DNA of 64,000 nucleotides from Flavobacterium humi (GTDB lineage Bacteria; Bacteroidota; Bacteroidia; Flavobacteriales; Flavobacteriaceae): NCBI RefSeq assembly GCF_004745595.1, contig NZ_SRLH01000007.1, positions 128,769 to 192,768 of the forward strand, read 5' to 3'. Shown piece by piece: positions 20,165 to 28,171 of this stretch (position 1 is its first letter; each line of letters starts with the position of its first letter). The notes under the pieces were generated by a model. It saw only the letters and a program-made list of their open reading frames with translations, ran no database searches and was not told where the DNA came from. The position numbers and the translations under genes were made by a program.

Positions 20165-20926
20165 ATGATAACAGCTTTATTGATAGATGACGATGCGAAT
20201 TTGAGGAACGGGATGAAAAGCCTCCTGGAAAGATATGCACCGGAAATAAAGATTATTGGGGAAGCTGATAGTGTCAAAACAGGCATTGAGACCATGCAGT
20301 TGCTGAGTCCTGAAGTGGTTTTCCTGGATATTCAGCTGGGCGACGGCACAGGATTTGATATCCTGGAGGAAATTGCCAATAAGAAAGGAAAATCGACCTC
20401 TCATATCGTTTTTATCACGGCCCATGAGCAATATGCAGTAAAGGCTTTCCGGTTCAGTGCACTTGATTTCCTGCTAAAGCCGGTTGATCCCGAAGAACTG
20501 GAAAAAGTTGTGGTAAAGCTTAAAAATGTCCTGCATAAAAACGACAGTTATGCCCATATCGATTTATTGCTGGAAAATATCCGCAAGAAAGTGGATAATT
20601 TCAGGAGGATTGCCCTCTCGACTTCCGATGGGATTCATTTGTTTGAAATCAGCGATATTATCAGATGTGAAAGCGAAGACAATTACACCAAGTTTTACAT
20701 CAAAAACAGCAAACCCATACTGATCTCGAAAACGCTTAAAGAATATGAAGACATGCTGACCGAACACGGGTTTGAGCGCATCCACCAATCACACCTGATC
20801 AATCTTTCTTACCTGAAATCCTATATCAAGAAAGACGGTGGTTATGTGGTCATGGCCGATAACAGCAATTTGCCTATTTCGCAGCGGAAAAAAGAACGAT
20901 TGCAGGAATTATTAAAGACTATATAG
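20165..20926 (+). CDS. LytTR-family response regulator
   Basis: Two-component regulator, 253 residues. The receiver domain (1-120) has the acidic pocket Asp8-Asp9-Asp10 and the phosphorylation site Asp55 in VFLDIQLGDG, plus Thr in FITAH and Lys in LLKPVD. The C-terminal LytTR DNA-binding domain (about 150-253) is seen as IIRCESEDNYTKFYI, then HGFERIHQSHLINLSYL and LPISQRKKERLQELL. It should be phosphorylated by the kinase just upstream. Its targets are unknown; the LRR surface protein gene directly downstream is one candidate. Confidence 0.92.
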   Translation: MITALLIDDDANLRNGMKSLLERYAPEIKIIGEADSVKTGIETMQLLSPEVVFLDIQLGDGTGFDILEEIANKKGKSTSHIVFITAHEQYAVKAFRFSALDFLLKPVDPEELEKVVVKLKNVLHKNDSYAHIDLLLENIRKKVDNFRRIALSTSDGIHLFEISDIIRCESEDNYTKFYIKNSKPILISKTLKEYEDMLTEHGFERIHQSHLINLSYLKSYIKKDGGYVVMADNSNLPISQRKKERLQELLKTI

Positions 20927-21048
20927 CAAATTCTAACCGAAAACAACCGAATACTCAATTGCAGGAATAAACCATTTTGAAGTTTCTATTTTTACAACAG
21001 AGAACCAAAACAAAAAAACAACCAACCCAAAAAAATACCTTTATCATT

Positions 21049-23376
21049 ATGAAAAAAATACTACTCTTGCTTTTTTTGCTAACCGGTATTGCCCAGGCCC
21101 AGATCGTAAATATTCCCGATGCGAATTTTAAGGCAAGGCTGTTATCGGCCAGCCCAGCGGTGCATGTAGGATCGAATGTGAATCCTGACAGTTCCGCAAC
21201 TCCCGGCATTTATACTACCATCGATACAAACGGAGATGGGGAAATCCAGGTAACTGAAGCGCAAAACATCATCTACCTGAGATTGGCGACATTAGGCACC
21301 GGTGCCACGAACCACATTGCCAGCCTGCAGGGGATCGAAGCTTTTACGAACCTGCAGACGCTATATTGCAGCGACAACCATTTGACTACTTTAAACCTGG
21401 ATGGAATGGCTAACCTGAAGTTTGTCAACTGTAGCAAGAACTGGCTGACTTCTATAAGTACGGTAGGCTGTACGGCGTTAACCGGGCTTTCGATACAGAA
21501 CAATGCCCTGACCGGTATTGACGTGACCACTATCCCGAACCTGCAGACATTGACGATAACCCATAACAGCGTGACGTCCCTTGATCTTAGCAGCTTGCAG
21601 AATCTCTGGATCGTAGAAGCCGGATTCAATAATATGACTTCGTTTTCACTTTCAAACAAAAATTTCCTGACGACCCTTAATTTGGGATACAATCAGCTGA
21701 CAAGCGTTCAACTGACGGACCTTCCGCATTTGTATAAGGTAAACGTCCAGAATAACCAATTGACAGAACTGGATTTATCCACAGTCGCTTACATGCCTTA
21801 CATCAATAATATCCCACAGGCTTATTTGTATGAGATAGAATGCAATAACAATACGGGGCTTAACCATATCAACCTAAAAAACGGGTACCTGAACCAGGAT
21901 ATTGACCTGATGTCCAGCAGCCTTGCCGATAATATGCAATACATCTGTAACGATGATGGCGAAACCTTCAATTATTTCTTTGCCAATACAGGTTCTTTGG
22001 TGTCCACTTATTGCAATTATACTCCTGGAGGGAATTACAATACGATTTCAGGAAATATGATTTTCGATTCCAACAATAACGGATGCGACCTGGCCGATTT
22101 GCCTCAATCGTTCATTAAAGTGAAAATCAACGACGGAACAAATGAAGGAGCGGCTTTTGTAAATGAGTTTGGGGATTATATCTTTTACACACAAGCCGGT
22201 AATTTTACCCTAACCCCGGATGTGGAGAACCCGGCGTTCTATACTTTTTCGCCTCCGAGCGCCCTAGTGAACTTCCCGGATAACAATAACAATACGGCAA
22301 CGGAATATTTTTGCATCACGGCCAACGGAATCCATCCTGACCTGGAAATTGTAATTGCGCCAATTACACCTGCAAGACCTGGTTTTGACGCTGTTTATAA
22401 AGTAGTCTACAAAAACAAAGGGAACCAGGTAATGGCACAGTCTTATGGTATCAATTTTATGTACAACCAGAATGTGATGAATTTTGTTTCGGCTTCACAA
22501 ACTCCGGCTTCACAAGGACCGGGTGCTATCAGCTGGGATTATGCCAACCTGATGCCTTTCGAATCCAGAAGCATTACCATTACAATGCATGTGAACAGCC
22601 CTACGGCATCTGTCCCGGTAAATATCAACGATATCCTGCAACTAACAGCTACTGTTTTACCGATGGCGGGAGACGAAACAACGACAGATAACCTGTTCCA
22701 GTTCAATCAGACGGTTGTAGGTTCTTTTGATCCGAATGACAAAATATGTATAGAAGGCGTAAGCATTTCGCCGATAAAAATAGGAGAGTACCTGCATTAT
22801 GTGATCAATTTTGAAAATACAGGGACAGCGCCGGCAGAAAATATCGTGGTAAAAGATATTATCGATACCGATAAATACGACGAGAAAACGCTACAGGTTT
22901 TAGATAGTTCCCACCCGGTGACGGCAAGGATTTCAGGAAACAAGGCGGAATTCATCTTCCCGAACATCAATTTGGGTTACGGAGGACATGGGAACATTCT
23001 GCTAAAAATCAAAACAAGGGATAACCTGGCAAATGGAGATGCAGTAGAGAACAAAGCCGATATATTCTTTGATTATAACGCTCCGATTGTAACCAATGTG
23101 GCCCGGACGACTTTTCAGTCATTAGGTATTGATGAAAATACGTTAGACAACCCAATAACGGTTTACCCTAACCCGACCGATCATATGGTTCATATAAAAT
23201 CATTGAGCACGATCCAGAGCGTCCAGCTTTTCGATGTGCAGGGAAGGCTGTTGATGGCCAGGGTTTCGGGCGAAACACAAACGGCAATCGATCTGGCTTC
23301 AAGAGCTTCAGGGGTTTATTTTGTCAAGATCATTACCGAAAAAGGAACTCAAGTAGAAAGAATAGTTAGAAAGTAA
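21049..23376 (+). CDS. Secreted leucine-rich-repeat protein with T9SS sorting tail
   Basis: 775 residues from ATG 21049, chosen because it gives a clean signal peptide (MKKILLLLFLLTGIAQAQ); an upstream in-frame TTG at 20977 would bury it. Residues 85-260 hold about eight LRRs of roughly 21 residues (LQTLYCSDNHLTTLNL, LTTLNLGYNQLTSVQL). The middle has Ig-like or DUF11-like domains (SFDPNDKICIEG near residue 560, then YVINFENTGTAPAENIVVKD). The last 75 residues are a type A T9SS sorting domain (VYPNPTDHMVHI ... GVYFVKI). It is exported by Sec, then by T9SS, to the surface or medium. Ligand and role unknown. Confidence 0.85.
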   Translation: MKKILLLLFLLTGIAQAQIVNIPDANFKARLLSASPAVHVGSNVNPDSSATPGIYTTIDTNGDGEIQVTEAQNIIYLRLATLGTGATNHIASLQGIEAFTNLQTLYCSDNHLTTLNLDGMANLKFVNCSKNWLTSISTVGCTALTGLSIQNNALTGIDVTTIPNLQTLTITHNSVTSLDLSSLQNLWIVEAGFNNMTSFSLSNKNFLTTLNLGYNQLTSVQLTDLPHLYKVNVQNNQLTELDLSTVAYMPYINNIPQAYLYEIECNNNTGLNHINLKNGYLNQDIDLMSSSLADNMQYICNDDGETFNYFFANTGSLVSTYCNYTPGGNYNTISGNMIFDSNNNGCDLADLPQSFIKVKINDGTNEGAAFVNEFGDYIFYTQAGNFTLTPDVENPAFYTFSPPSALVNFPDNNNNTATEYFCITANGIHPDLEIVIAPITPARPGFDAVYKVVYKNKGNQVMAQSYGINFMYNQNVMNFVSASQTPASQGPGAISWDYANLMPFESRSITITMHVNSPTASVPVNINDILQLTATVLPMAGDETTTDNLFQFNQTVVGSFDPNDKICIEGVSISPIKIGEYLHYVINFENTGTAPAENIVVKDIIDTDKYDEKTLQVLDSSHPVTARISGNKAEFIFPNINLGYGGHGNILLKIKTRDNLANGDAVENKADIFFDYNAPIVTNVARTTFQSLGIDENTLDNPITVYPNPTDHMVHIKSLSTIQSVQLFDVQGRLLMARVSGETQTAIDLASRASGVYFVKIITEKGTQVERIVRK

Positions 23377-23395
23377 ATAATTTGTTTTAAGTTGG

Positions 23396-23428
23396 AAAAG
23401 GCTCAAGAGCATTGCTTTTGGGCTTTTT
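23396..23428 (+). terminator. Terminator after the LRR protein gene
   Basis: A 15-bp stem with some G-T pairs: 23396-23410 with 23414-23428, loop ATT, right arm ending in TTTTT. It lies 20 bases after the stop. Confidence 0.8.
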
Positions 23429-23520
23429 CATATTTTAGGCCATTATCAGCATAAAGTGCTTTTTTGAAAGAATTAACTAAAACCTTACGTCAAAATTTTT
23501 TTATTTGGTGAAGAATTTAT

Positions 23521-23528
23521 TAGATTTG
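23521..23528 (+). promoter_or_regulatory. -7 box upstream of gltA
   Basis: TAGATTTG fits TAnnTTTG and lies 40 bases before the gltA ATG. A TTG at 23505-23507 is too close to be its -33 element. Confidence 0.45.
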
Positions 23529-23568
23529 TTACATTATATTTTTTTAAGATTAATTCCCAAATTATATT

Positions 23569-24852
23569 ATGTCAAAAACAGCAATATTAGAATTTGATGG
23601 CAATAAGTATGAGTTTCCGGTTTTAGTAGGAAGCGAGAATGAAGCAGCTATCGATATAGAAAAATTACGTGCCTTAACCGGCGCAATTACGCTTGATCCG
23701 GGCTATAAAAATTCAGGATCATGTCAAAGTGAGATCACTTTCCTTGATGGAGAGGAAGGGATCCTTCGTTACAGAGGTTATGCTATCGAGGATTTAGCGG
23801 AAAAAGCAAATTTCCTGGAAGTATCCTACCTGGTTATCTTCGGGGAATTGCCTACCAAACAAGAGTTGGCGCAATTTGAAACCGATATCAGGAAATACAC
23901 TTTGGTAAACGAGGAGATGAAAAACATCATCGACGGTTTCCCGAAAACAGCTCACCCGATGGGCGTTTTATCTTCATTGACCAGTGCACTGACTGCTTTT
24001 AACCCAAAAGTTGTCAATGTTGAAAATGAAAAAGAAATGTATGAAGCAGTATGCAAAACAATGGGTAAATTCCTTGTTATCGCTACCTGGACTTACAGAA
24101 AATGCATGGGTTACCCATTGAATTATTATGACAACACCAAAGGGTATGTAGAGAATTTCATGCGATTGATGTTTGAGTTGCCTACAGGCCCTTATGCTGT
24201 AAACCCGGTAGTTGTTGATGCTTTGGATAAATTGTTCATCCTTCACGCTGACCATGAGCAAAACTGTTCGACTTCTACAGTGAGAATCGTAGGATCGTCG
24301 CATGCTGGCTTGTTCGCTTCTATTTCCGCAGGAGTTTCTGCGCTTTGGGGGCCGCTTCACGGTGGAGCCAACCAGGCAGTGCTTGAAATGCTGGAAGAAA
24401 TCCAGAAAAACGGAGGAGATGCCGATAAATACCTGGCTAAAGCCAAAGACAAAGACGATCCGTTCCGTTTGATGGGCTTCGGTCACAGGGTATATAAAAA
24501 CTTTGACCCTAGGGCGAAAATCATTAAAAAAGCCGCAGATGAAGTATTGGCTACTTTAGGAGTTGACGATCCGATCTTGGGAATTGCCAAAAGACTTGAG
24601 GAAGCAGCTTTGGTAGACGAGTACTTCGTGTCCAGAAAACTATACCCGAACGTAGATTTCTATTCAGGGATCATTTACCGTGCTTTAGGAATCCCTACCG
24701 ATATGTTTACCGTACTTTTCGCTATTGGCCGTCTTCCGGGATGGATCGCGCAATGGAAAGAAATGCGTGTTAACAAAGAACCAATCGGTCGTCCTCGCCA
24801 GGTGTATACAGGACACCCGTTGAGAGAATTCACTCCAATGGATAAGAGGTAA
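23569..24852 (+). CDS. gltA: Citrate synthase (type II)
   Basis: Citrate synthase, 427 residues, condenses acetyl-CoA and oxaloacetate in the TCA cycle. It is the long, hexameric Gram-negative form with the N-terminal domain (LEFDGNKYEFPVLVGSE). Active-site residues are all present: His264 in GPLHGGANQ, His306 in MGFGHRVYKNFDP and Asp363 in NVDFYSGIIYRA. It is a single-gene unit with its own -7 box and terminator. Confidence 0.97.
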   Translation: MSKTAILEFDGNKYEFPVLVGSENEAAIDIEKLRALTGAITLDPGYKNSGSCQSEITFLDGEEGILRYRGYAIEDLAEKANFLEVSYLVIFGELPTKQELAQFETDIRKYTLVNEEMKNIIDGFPKTAHPMGVLSSLTSALTAFNPKVVNVENEKEMYEAVCKTMGKFLVIATWTYRKCMGYPLNYYDNTKGYVENFMRLMFELPTGPYAVNPVVVDALDKLFILHADHEQNCSTSTVRIVGSSHAGLFASISAGVSALWGPLHGGANQAVLEMLEEIQKNGGDADKYLAKAKDKDDPFRLMGFGHRVYKNFDPRAKIIKKAADEVLATLGVDDPILGIAKRLEEAALVDEYFVSRKLYPNVDFYSGIIYRALGIPTDMFTVLFAIGRLPGWIAQWKEMRVNKEPIGRPRQVYTGHPLREFTPMDKR

Positions 24853-24871
24853 ATAATCAATTAAATATAAG

Positions 24872-24901
24872 AAAAGCTTCTCCTAATCGGGAAGCTTTTT
24901 T
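24872..24901 (+). terminator. Terminator after gltA
   Basis: An 11-bp stem, 24872-24882 with 24889-24899, loop CTAATC, followed by T residues. The -7 box of the next gene starts at the last T. Confidence 0.88.
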
Positions 24902-24908
24902 ATCTTTG
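24901..24908 (+). promoter_or_regulatory. -7 box of the amidinotransferase-family gene
   Basis: TATCTTTG, an exact TAnnTTTG match, begins where the gltA terminator ends. This compact terminator-promoter join implies a start of transcription near 24914. Confidence 0.55.
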
Positions 24909-24962
24909 CTTGCATACAAAATGTCAGGAAACCGACAAGAAACAAAAGCCAAAAGCTATTTT

Positions 24963-25877
24963 ATGTTACAATTAAATGTTAAAAACGAATCGTCTAGATT
25001 AAGGGCCGTAGTGTTGGGTTCGGCCGTAAATAACGGGCCAACGCCTTCCGCAGCCGAAGCATATGATCCAAAATCATTGGAGCACATCCTGGCGGGAACT
25101 TATCCGGTAGAAGCCGATATGGTTGCCGAAATGGAAGCCTTCAATACCGTATTTGAAAAATATGGCGTTACGGTTTTCCGCCCTCAAATGATCGAGAATT
25201 ACAACCAGATTTTTGCCCGCGACATAGGATTCGTGATCGATGATATTTTCATCAAAGCCAATATCCTGCCGGACAGGGAAAGGGAACTTGACGCCATCCA
25301 ATATGTGATAGACCAGATTGACCCGGTTAAAGTAGTCCGCCCTCCGGAGGAAGTCCATATTGAAGGAGGAGATGTAATTGTGCACAACGAATATATTTTT
25401 ATCGGAACCTACAAAGGAAGTGATTATAAAGATTACATAACTGCCAGAACCAATATGCAGGGTGTGGAGTACATCAAAAACCTATTCCCTCATAAAATCG
25501 TCAAGGAATTCGACCTGGTAAAATCCAAAATTGAAGCCAGGGACAATGCTTTGCATCTGGATTGTTGCTTCCAGCCGGTAGGGAACGGAAAAGGGATTAT
25601 CTATAAAAGCGGTTTCCGTGAAGAAGCGGATTATATGTTTTTAGTGAATCTTTTTGGTAAGGACAACCTGTTCCATATTACAAGGGATGAGATGTACCAC
25701 ATGAATTCGAATGTGTTTTCCATTGCGGCAGACGTCGTGGTTTCCGAAAAAAACTTCACCAGGCTAAACAATTGGTTGCGCGAAAACGGATTTACCGTTG
25801 AAGAAATCCCATATGCCGAAATCGCCAAACAGGAAGGGCTGTTACGATGTTCCACCTTGCCTTTAATTAGAGATTAA
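24963..25877 (+). CDS. Amidinotransferase-family (guanidino-modifying) enzyme
   Basis: 304 residues from ATG 24963 (MLQLNVKNESSRLRAVV); ATG 24921 is an alternative that adds 14 residues. It has the beta/alpha propeller motifs of the amidinotransferase and dimethylarginine dimethylaminohydrolase superfamily: IEGGDVIVHNEYIFIG (substrate-binding Gly-Gly-Asp), NALHLDCCFQPVG (catalytic His with Asp) and a Cys near the C-terminus (GLLRCSTLPL), the expected nucleophile. It likely acts on arginine or another guanidino compound, but the exact substrate cannot be read from the sequence. It is followed after 38 bases by a second superfamily member, so the two probably form an operon. Confidence 0.82.
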   Translation: MLQLNVKNESSRLRAVVLGSAVNNGPTPSAAEAYDPKSLEHILAGTYPVEADMVAEMEAFNTVFEKYGVTVFRPQMIENYNQIFARDIGFVIDDIFIKANILPDRERELDAIQYVIDQIDPVKVVRPPEEVHIEGGDVIVHNEYIFIGTYKGSDYKDYITARTNMQGVEYIKNLFPHKIVKEFDLVKSKIEARDNALHLDCCFQPVGNGKGIIYKSGFREEADYMFLVNLFGKDNLFHITRDEMYHMNSNVFSIAADVVVSEKNFTRLNNWLRENGFTVEEIPYAEIAKQEGLLRCSTLPLIRD

Positions 25878-25915
25878 TTGCCGCTTCACCACTGAAGGGT
25901 ATTAAATATACTAAA

Positions 25916-26860
25916 ATGAAACAAACTACAAATTCAATATTGATGATTCGTCCGGTGGCTTTCCGCATGAACGAACAAACAGCTGTAAATAATTACTACC
26001 AAAAAGTATTGGACGGACTGTCACCTGCTACAGTAAATGCCAAAGCGCAACAGGAATTTGATGTTTTTGTTGAAAAGCTCAGGTCTGTAGGTGTAGATGT
26101 AACCGTGGTTGATGACACGCTGGATCCGGATACGCCGGACAGCATTTTCCCGAACAACTGGATTTCATTCCATGAAAACGGGGATGTGGCTTTGTATCCG
26201 ATGTTTGCCGAGAACCGAAGATTGGAACGCCGTGAGGAAATCCTGGACCTGCTGGAAGACAAAGGTTTTGTGATTGAGAATATCGTAGATTATACTTCTG
26301 CCGAAGAAGACGGGATATTCCTTGAAGGAACCGGAAGTTTGCTTTTGGACAGGGAAAACGGAAAAGCATATTGCGCCCTTTCACCAAGAGCTGATGAAGA
26401 ACTGTTTATCGAGTTTTGTGAAGATTTTGAACTCACGCCAGTCATTTTTGAAGCCTTCCAAACCGTAAACGGAGAACGCAAACTAATTTACCACACCAAT
26501 GTCATGATGTGCCTGGGTGAAACCTACGCGGTAATTTGTGCCGATAGCATCGATGATAAAAAAGAACGTAAAATGGTATTGGACAGCTTGCGCGGAGATG
26601 AAAAAGAAGTGGTACTGATTACCGAAGACCAAGTGAATAACTTCGCCGGGAATATGCTTGAGGTTAAAGGCGCTAACGACAGAAGGTATTTGGTTATGAG
26701 TGCTTCAGCGCATCAAAGCCTGACCAAAAAGCAAATTGCCCAGTTGGAAGAACATGTAACTATCATCAGTTCCAGCCTGGACACTATTGAAGCTTGCGGT
26801 GGCGGAAGTGCCCGTTGCATGATGGCGGAAATTTTCCTGCCTAGGGAAGAGGAAGAATAA
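25916..26860 (+). CDS. ctlX: CtlX-like hydrolase of the arginine deiminase superfamily
   Basis: 314 residues, same superfamily fold as its upstream neighbour but a different family, similar to proteins annotated as citrulline utilisation hydrolase CtlX (citrulline ureidase in Francisella). Visible: SILMIRPVAFRMNEQTAVN, the substrate-site segment FPNNWISFHENGDVALYPM, LEGTGSLLLDRENG, the His motif KLIYHTNVMMCLG and the catalytic Cys segment ACGGGSARCMMAEIF. It could hydrolyse citrulline or a related compound. The substrate is inferred from family naming only. Ends 20 bases before a two-way terminator. Confidence 0.78.
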   Translation: MKQTTNSILMIRPVAFRMNEQTAVNNYYQKVLDGLSPATVNAKAQQEFDVFVEKLRSVGVDVTVVDDTLDPDTPDSIFPNNWISFHENGDVALYPMFAENRRLERREEILDLLEDKGFVIENIVDYTSAEEDGIFLEGTGSLLLDRENGKAYCALSPRADEELFIEFCEDFELTPVIFEAFQTVNGERKLIYHTNVMMCLGETYAVICADSIDDKKERKMVLDSLRGDEKEVVLITEDQVNNFAGNMLEVKGANDRRYLVMSASAHQSLTKKQIAQLEEHVTIISSSLDTIEACGGGSARCMMAEIFLPREEEE

Positions 26861-26880
26861 AAAACGAAACATACAAACGC

Positions 26881-26916
26881 AAAAAAGCCCGTCTTTACCT
26901 AAAGATGGGCTTTTTT
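26881..26916. terminator. Bidirectional terminator between ctlX and marC
   Basis: A 16-bp stem (26881-26896 with 26901-26916, loop ACCT, one G-T pair) flanked by A6 and T6, so it can end transcripts from both convergent genes. Confidence 0.92.
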
Positions 26917-26923
26917 ATACGAT

Positions 26924-27547
26924 TTATATTCCTCTTACAATACTTAAGATAGAGCTGATAATGTATTGGATTCCAATGGCAATGGTCAGGAAGCCTACAA
27001 TCCTGGAAATGGCTACAATTCCCGAAGCGCCTAATAATTTTGACAGGTAATGGGCACTTCTTAACACCAGGTATATCCCGAAAGATACCGCAATGATCGC
27101 CAATGAAGAAACAATCATTTCATTGGGCGCATGGTGTTCCTGGTAAAAAGCAATAAGCAGCGATATGGATCCCGGTCCGGCAAGCATAGGCATAGCCAAA
27201 GGAGTCAGGGCAATATCGTTACGGCTTTGGACTTCGGTAGTCACTTTTTTGTTGATCCCTTTCTTTTTGCTGAATTTTCCCGAAAGCAATGAAAACCCCG
27301 AACTGGCAATGATGATGCCTCCCGAAATCCTAAGCGCATTGATGGTAATCCCGAAAAAAGACAATACATATTGGCCGATAAAGAAAGAAATGATAAGGAT
27401 AATGCTCACATTAATCGAAGTCCAGAGCGAAATGCGCGAACGTTCCTTTTTGTCGTCGTGCTGTGTAAGGCCCACAAAAATAGGGACTGTCCCGATAGGA
27501 TTTAATACTGAAAATAAGGCGAAAAAGAGATAGATGAATAATTCCAT
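26924..27547 (-). CDS. MarC-family integral membrane protein
   Basis: 207 residues from ATG 27547 (MELFIYLFFALFSVLNPIG); an upstream in-frame TTG at 27559 overlaps the promoter box and is rejected. Six hydrophobic helices and the family motif SVLNPIGTVPIFVGLT. The second repeat has LAMPMLAGPGSISLLIA. MarC proteins were once linked to multiple antibiotic resistance, but their transport function is not established. It is a single gene convergent with ctlX. Confidence 0.88.
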   Translation of the reverse strand: MELFIYLFFALFSVLNPIGTVPIFVGLTQHDDKKERSRISLWTSINVSIILIISFFIGQYVLSFFGITINALRISGGIIIASSGFSLLSGKFSKKKGINKKVTTEVQSRNDIALTPLAMPMLAGPGSISLLIAFYQEHHAPNEMIVSSLAIIAVSFGIYLVLRSAHYLSKLLGASGIVAISRIVGFLTIAIGIQYIISSILSIVRGI

Positions 27548-27556
27548 GTTTTTTTG

Positions 27557-27564
27557 CAAAATTA
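27557..27564 (-). promoter_or_regulatory. -7 box of the marC promoter
   Basis: On the minus strand the bases read TAATTTTG, a TAnnTTTG match, only about 10 bases before the ATG, so the 5' leader would be very short. Confidence 0.5.
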
Positions 27565-27646
27565 TAAGTTGGAATACGATTGGCTATTACGAAATTGTCA
27601 ATAATTTATAAAGATATAGATTTTAGTTTAAAGCAGCAATTTTGAG

Positions 27647-27654
27647 TACTTTTG
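27647..27654 (+). promoter_or_regulatory. -7 box of the CoA-binding protein gene
   Basis: TACTTTTG lies 18 bases before ATG 27672. It also shows that in-frame TTG 27642 cannot be the translation start of this transcript. Confidence 0.55.
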
Positions 27655-27671
27655 TAAAAAGAATAAAAGAA

Positions 27672-28037
27672 ATGAAGAATAAGAAAACTGTAGTGCTTGG
27701 GGCTTCCACAAAACCGGACCGTTATGCTTTTATCGCCATCAACAAACTAGTCGAAAAAGGCCATTCGGTTATTGCCATAGGCCAGAATGCGGGTGAAGTG
27801 GCTGGTGTCACGATAAGGACAAAAAATATCCCTTTGGCCAATATCCATACGGTAACGCTGTATCTCAACCCGGTCCGACAGCGCGATTACTATAATTACA
27901 TCCTGGAAACCAAACCCAAACGTGTCATTTTCAATCCCGGTACCGAAAACCCGGAATTCTATCAGTTGCTTAAGGCAAACGGAATTCAGGTAGAGGTTGC
28001 CTGTACCTTGGTTTTATTGGCTACAAATCAATATTAA
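27672..28037 (+). CDS. CoA-binding domain protein (YccU-like)
   Basis: 121 residues from ATG 27672 (MKNKKTVVLGASTKPDRYAF). It has the Rossmann-like CoA-binding fold of the succinyl-CoA synthetase alpha N-domain: VLGASTKPDRY, then VIAIGQNAGEVAGV and, near the C-terminus, VIFNPGTENPEF. Stand-alone proteins of this type bind CoA or a similar nucleotide in other species. The cellular role is not known. Convergent with the symporter gene; a terminator lies between them. Confidence 0.85.
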   Translation: MKNKKTVVLGASTKPDRYAFIAINKLVEKGHSVIAIGQNAGEVAGVTIRTKNIPLANIHTVTLYLNPVRQRDYYNYILETKPKRVIFNPGTENPEFYQLLKANGIQVEVACTLVLLATNQY

Positions 28038-28059
28038 AAGAGTTAGGAGCTGTTACTTC

Positions 28060-28111
28060 GTCAGTTCGCTTCGCTCGTGTCCTGCTATCGTTACAATCTG
28101 TTATTGCAGGG
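28060..28111. repeat. REP-like intergenic element (candidate)
   Basis: A short stretch of unusual composition with the tandem TTCGCTTCGCTCG (from 28065) and a weak stem TCCTGC/GCAGGG (28080-28085 with 28106-28111). It lies between two convergent genes, a typical site for dispersed palindromic repeats. No second copy was found in this window, so repeat status rests on appearance alone. Confidence 0.3.
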
Positions 28112-28141
28112 AGCCTGGTTTTTAAAAATTGGGCTTTTTTT
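28112..28141 (+). terminator. Terminator after the CoA-binding protein gene
   Basis: AGCCTGGTT pairs with AATTGGGCT through an A/T-rich centre (28112-28135, some G-T pairs) and is followed by seven T. Confidence 0.6.
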
Positions 28142-28171
28142 GCACTAACAGGATTTCCACTACTATCAGGG

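Noticed and set aside
20977-21048. N-terminal extension of the LRR protein from TTG
   Set aside because: It hides the signal peptide that starts at 21049.
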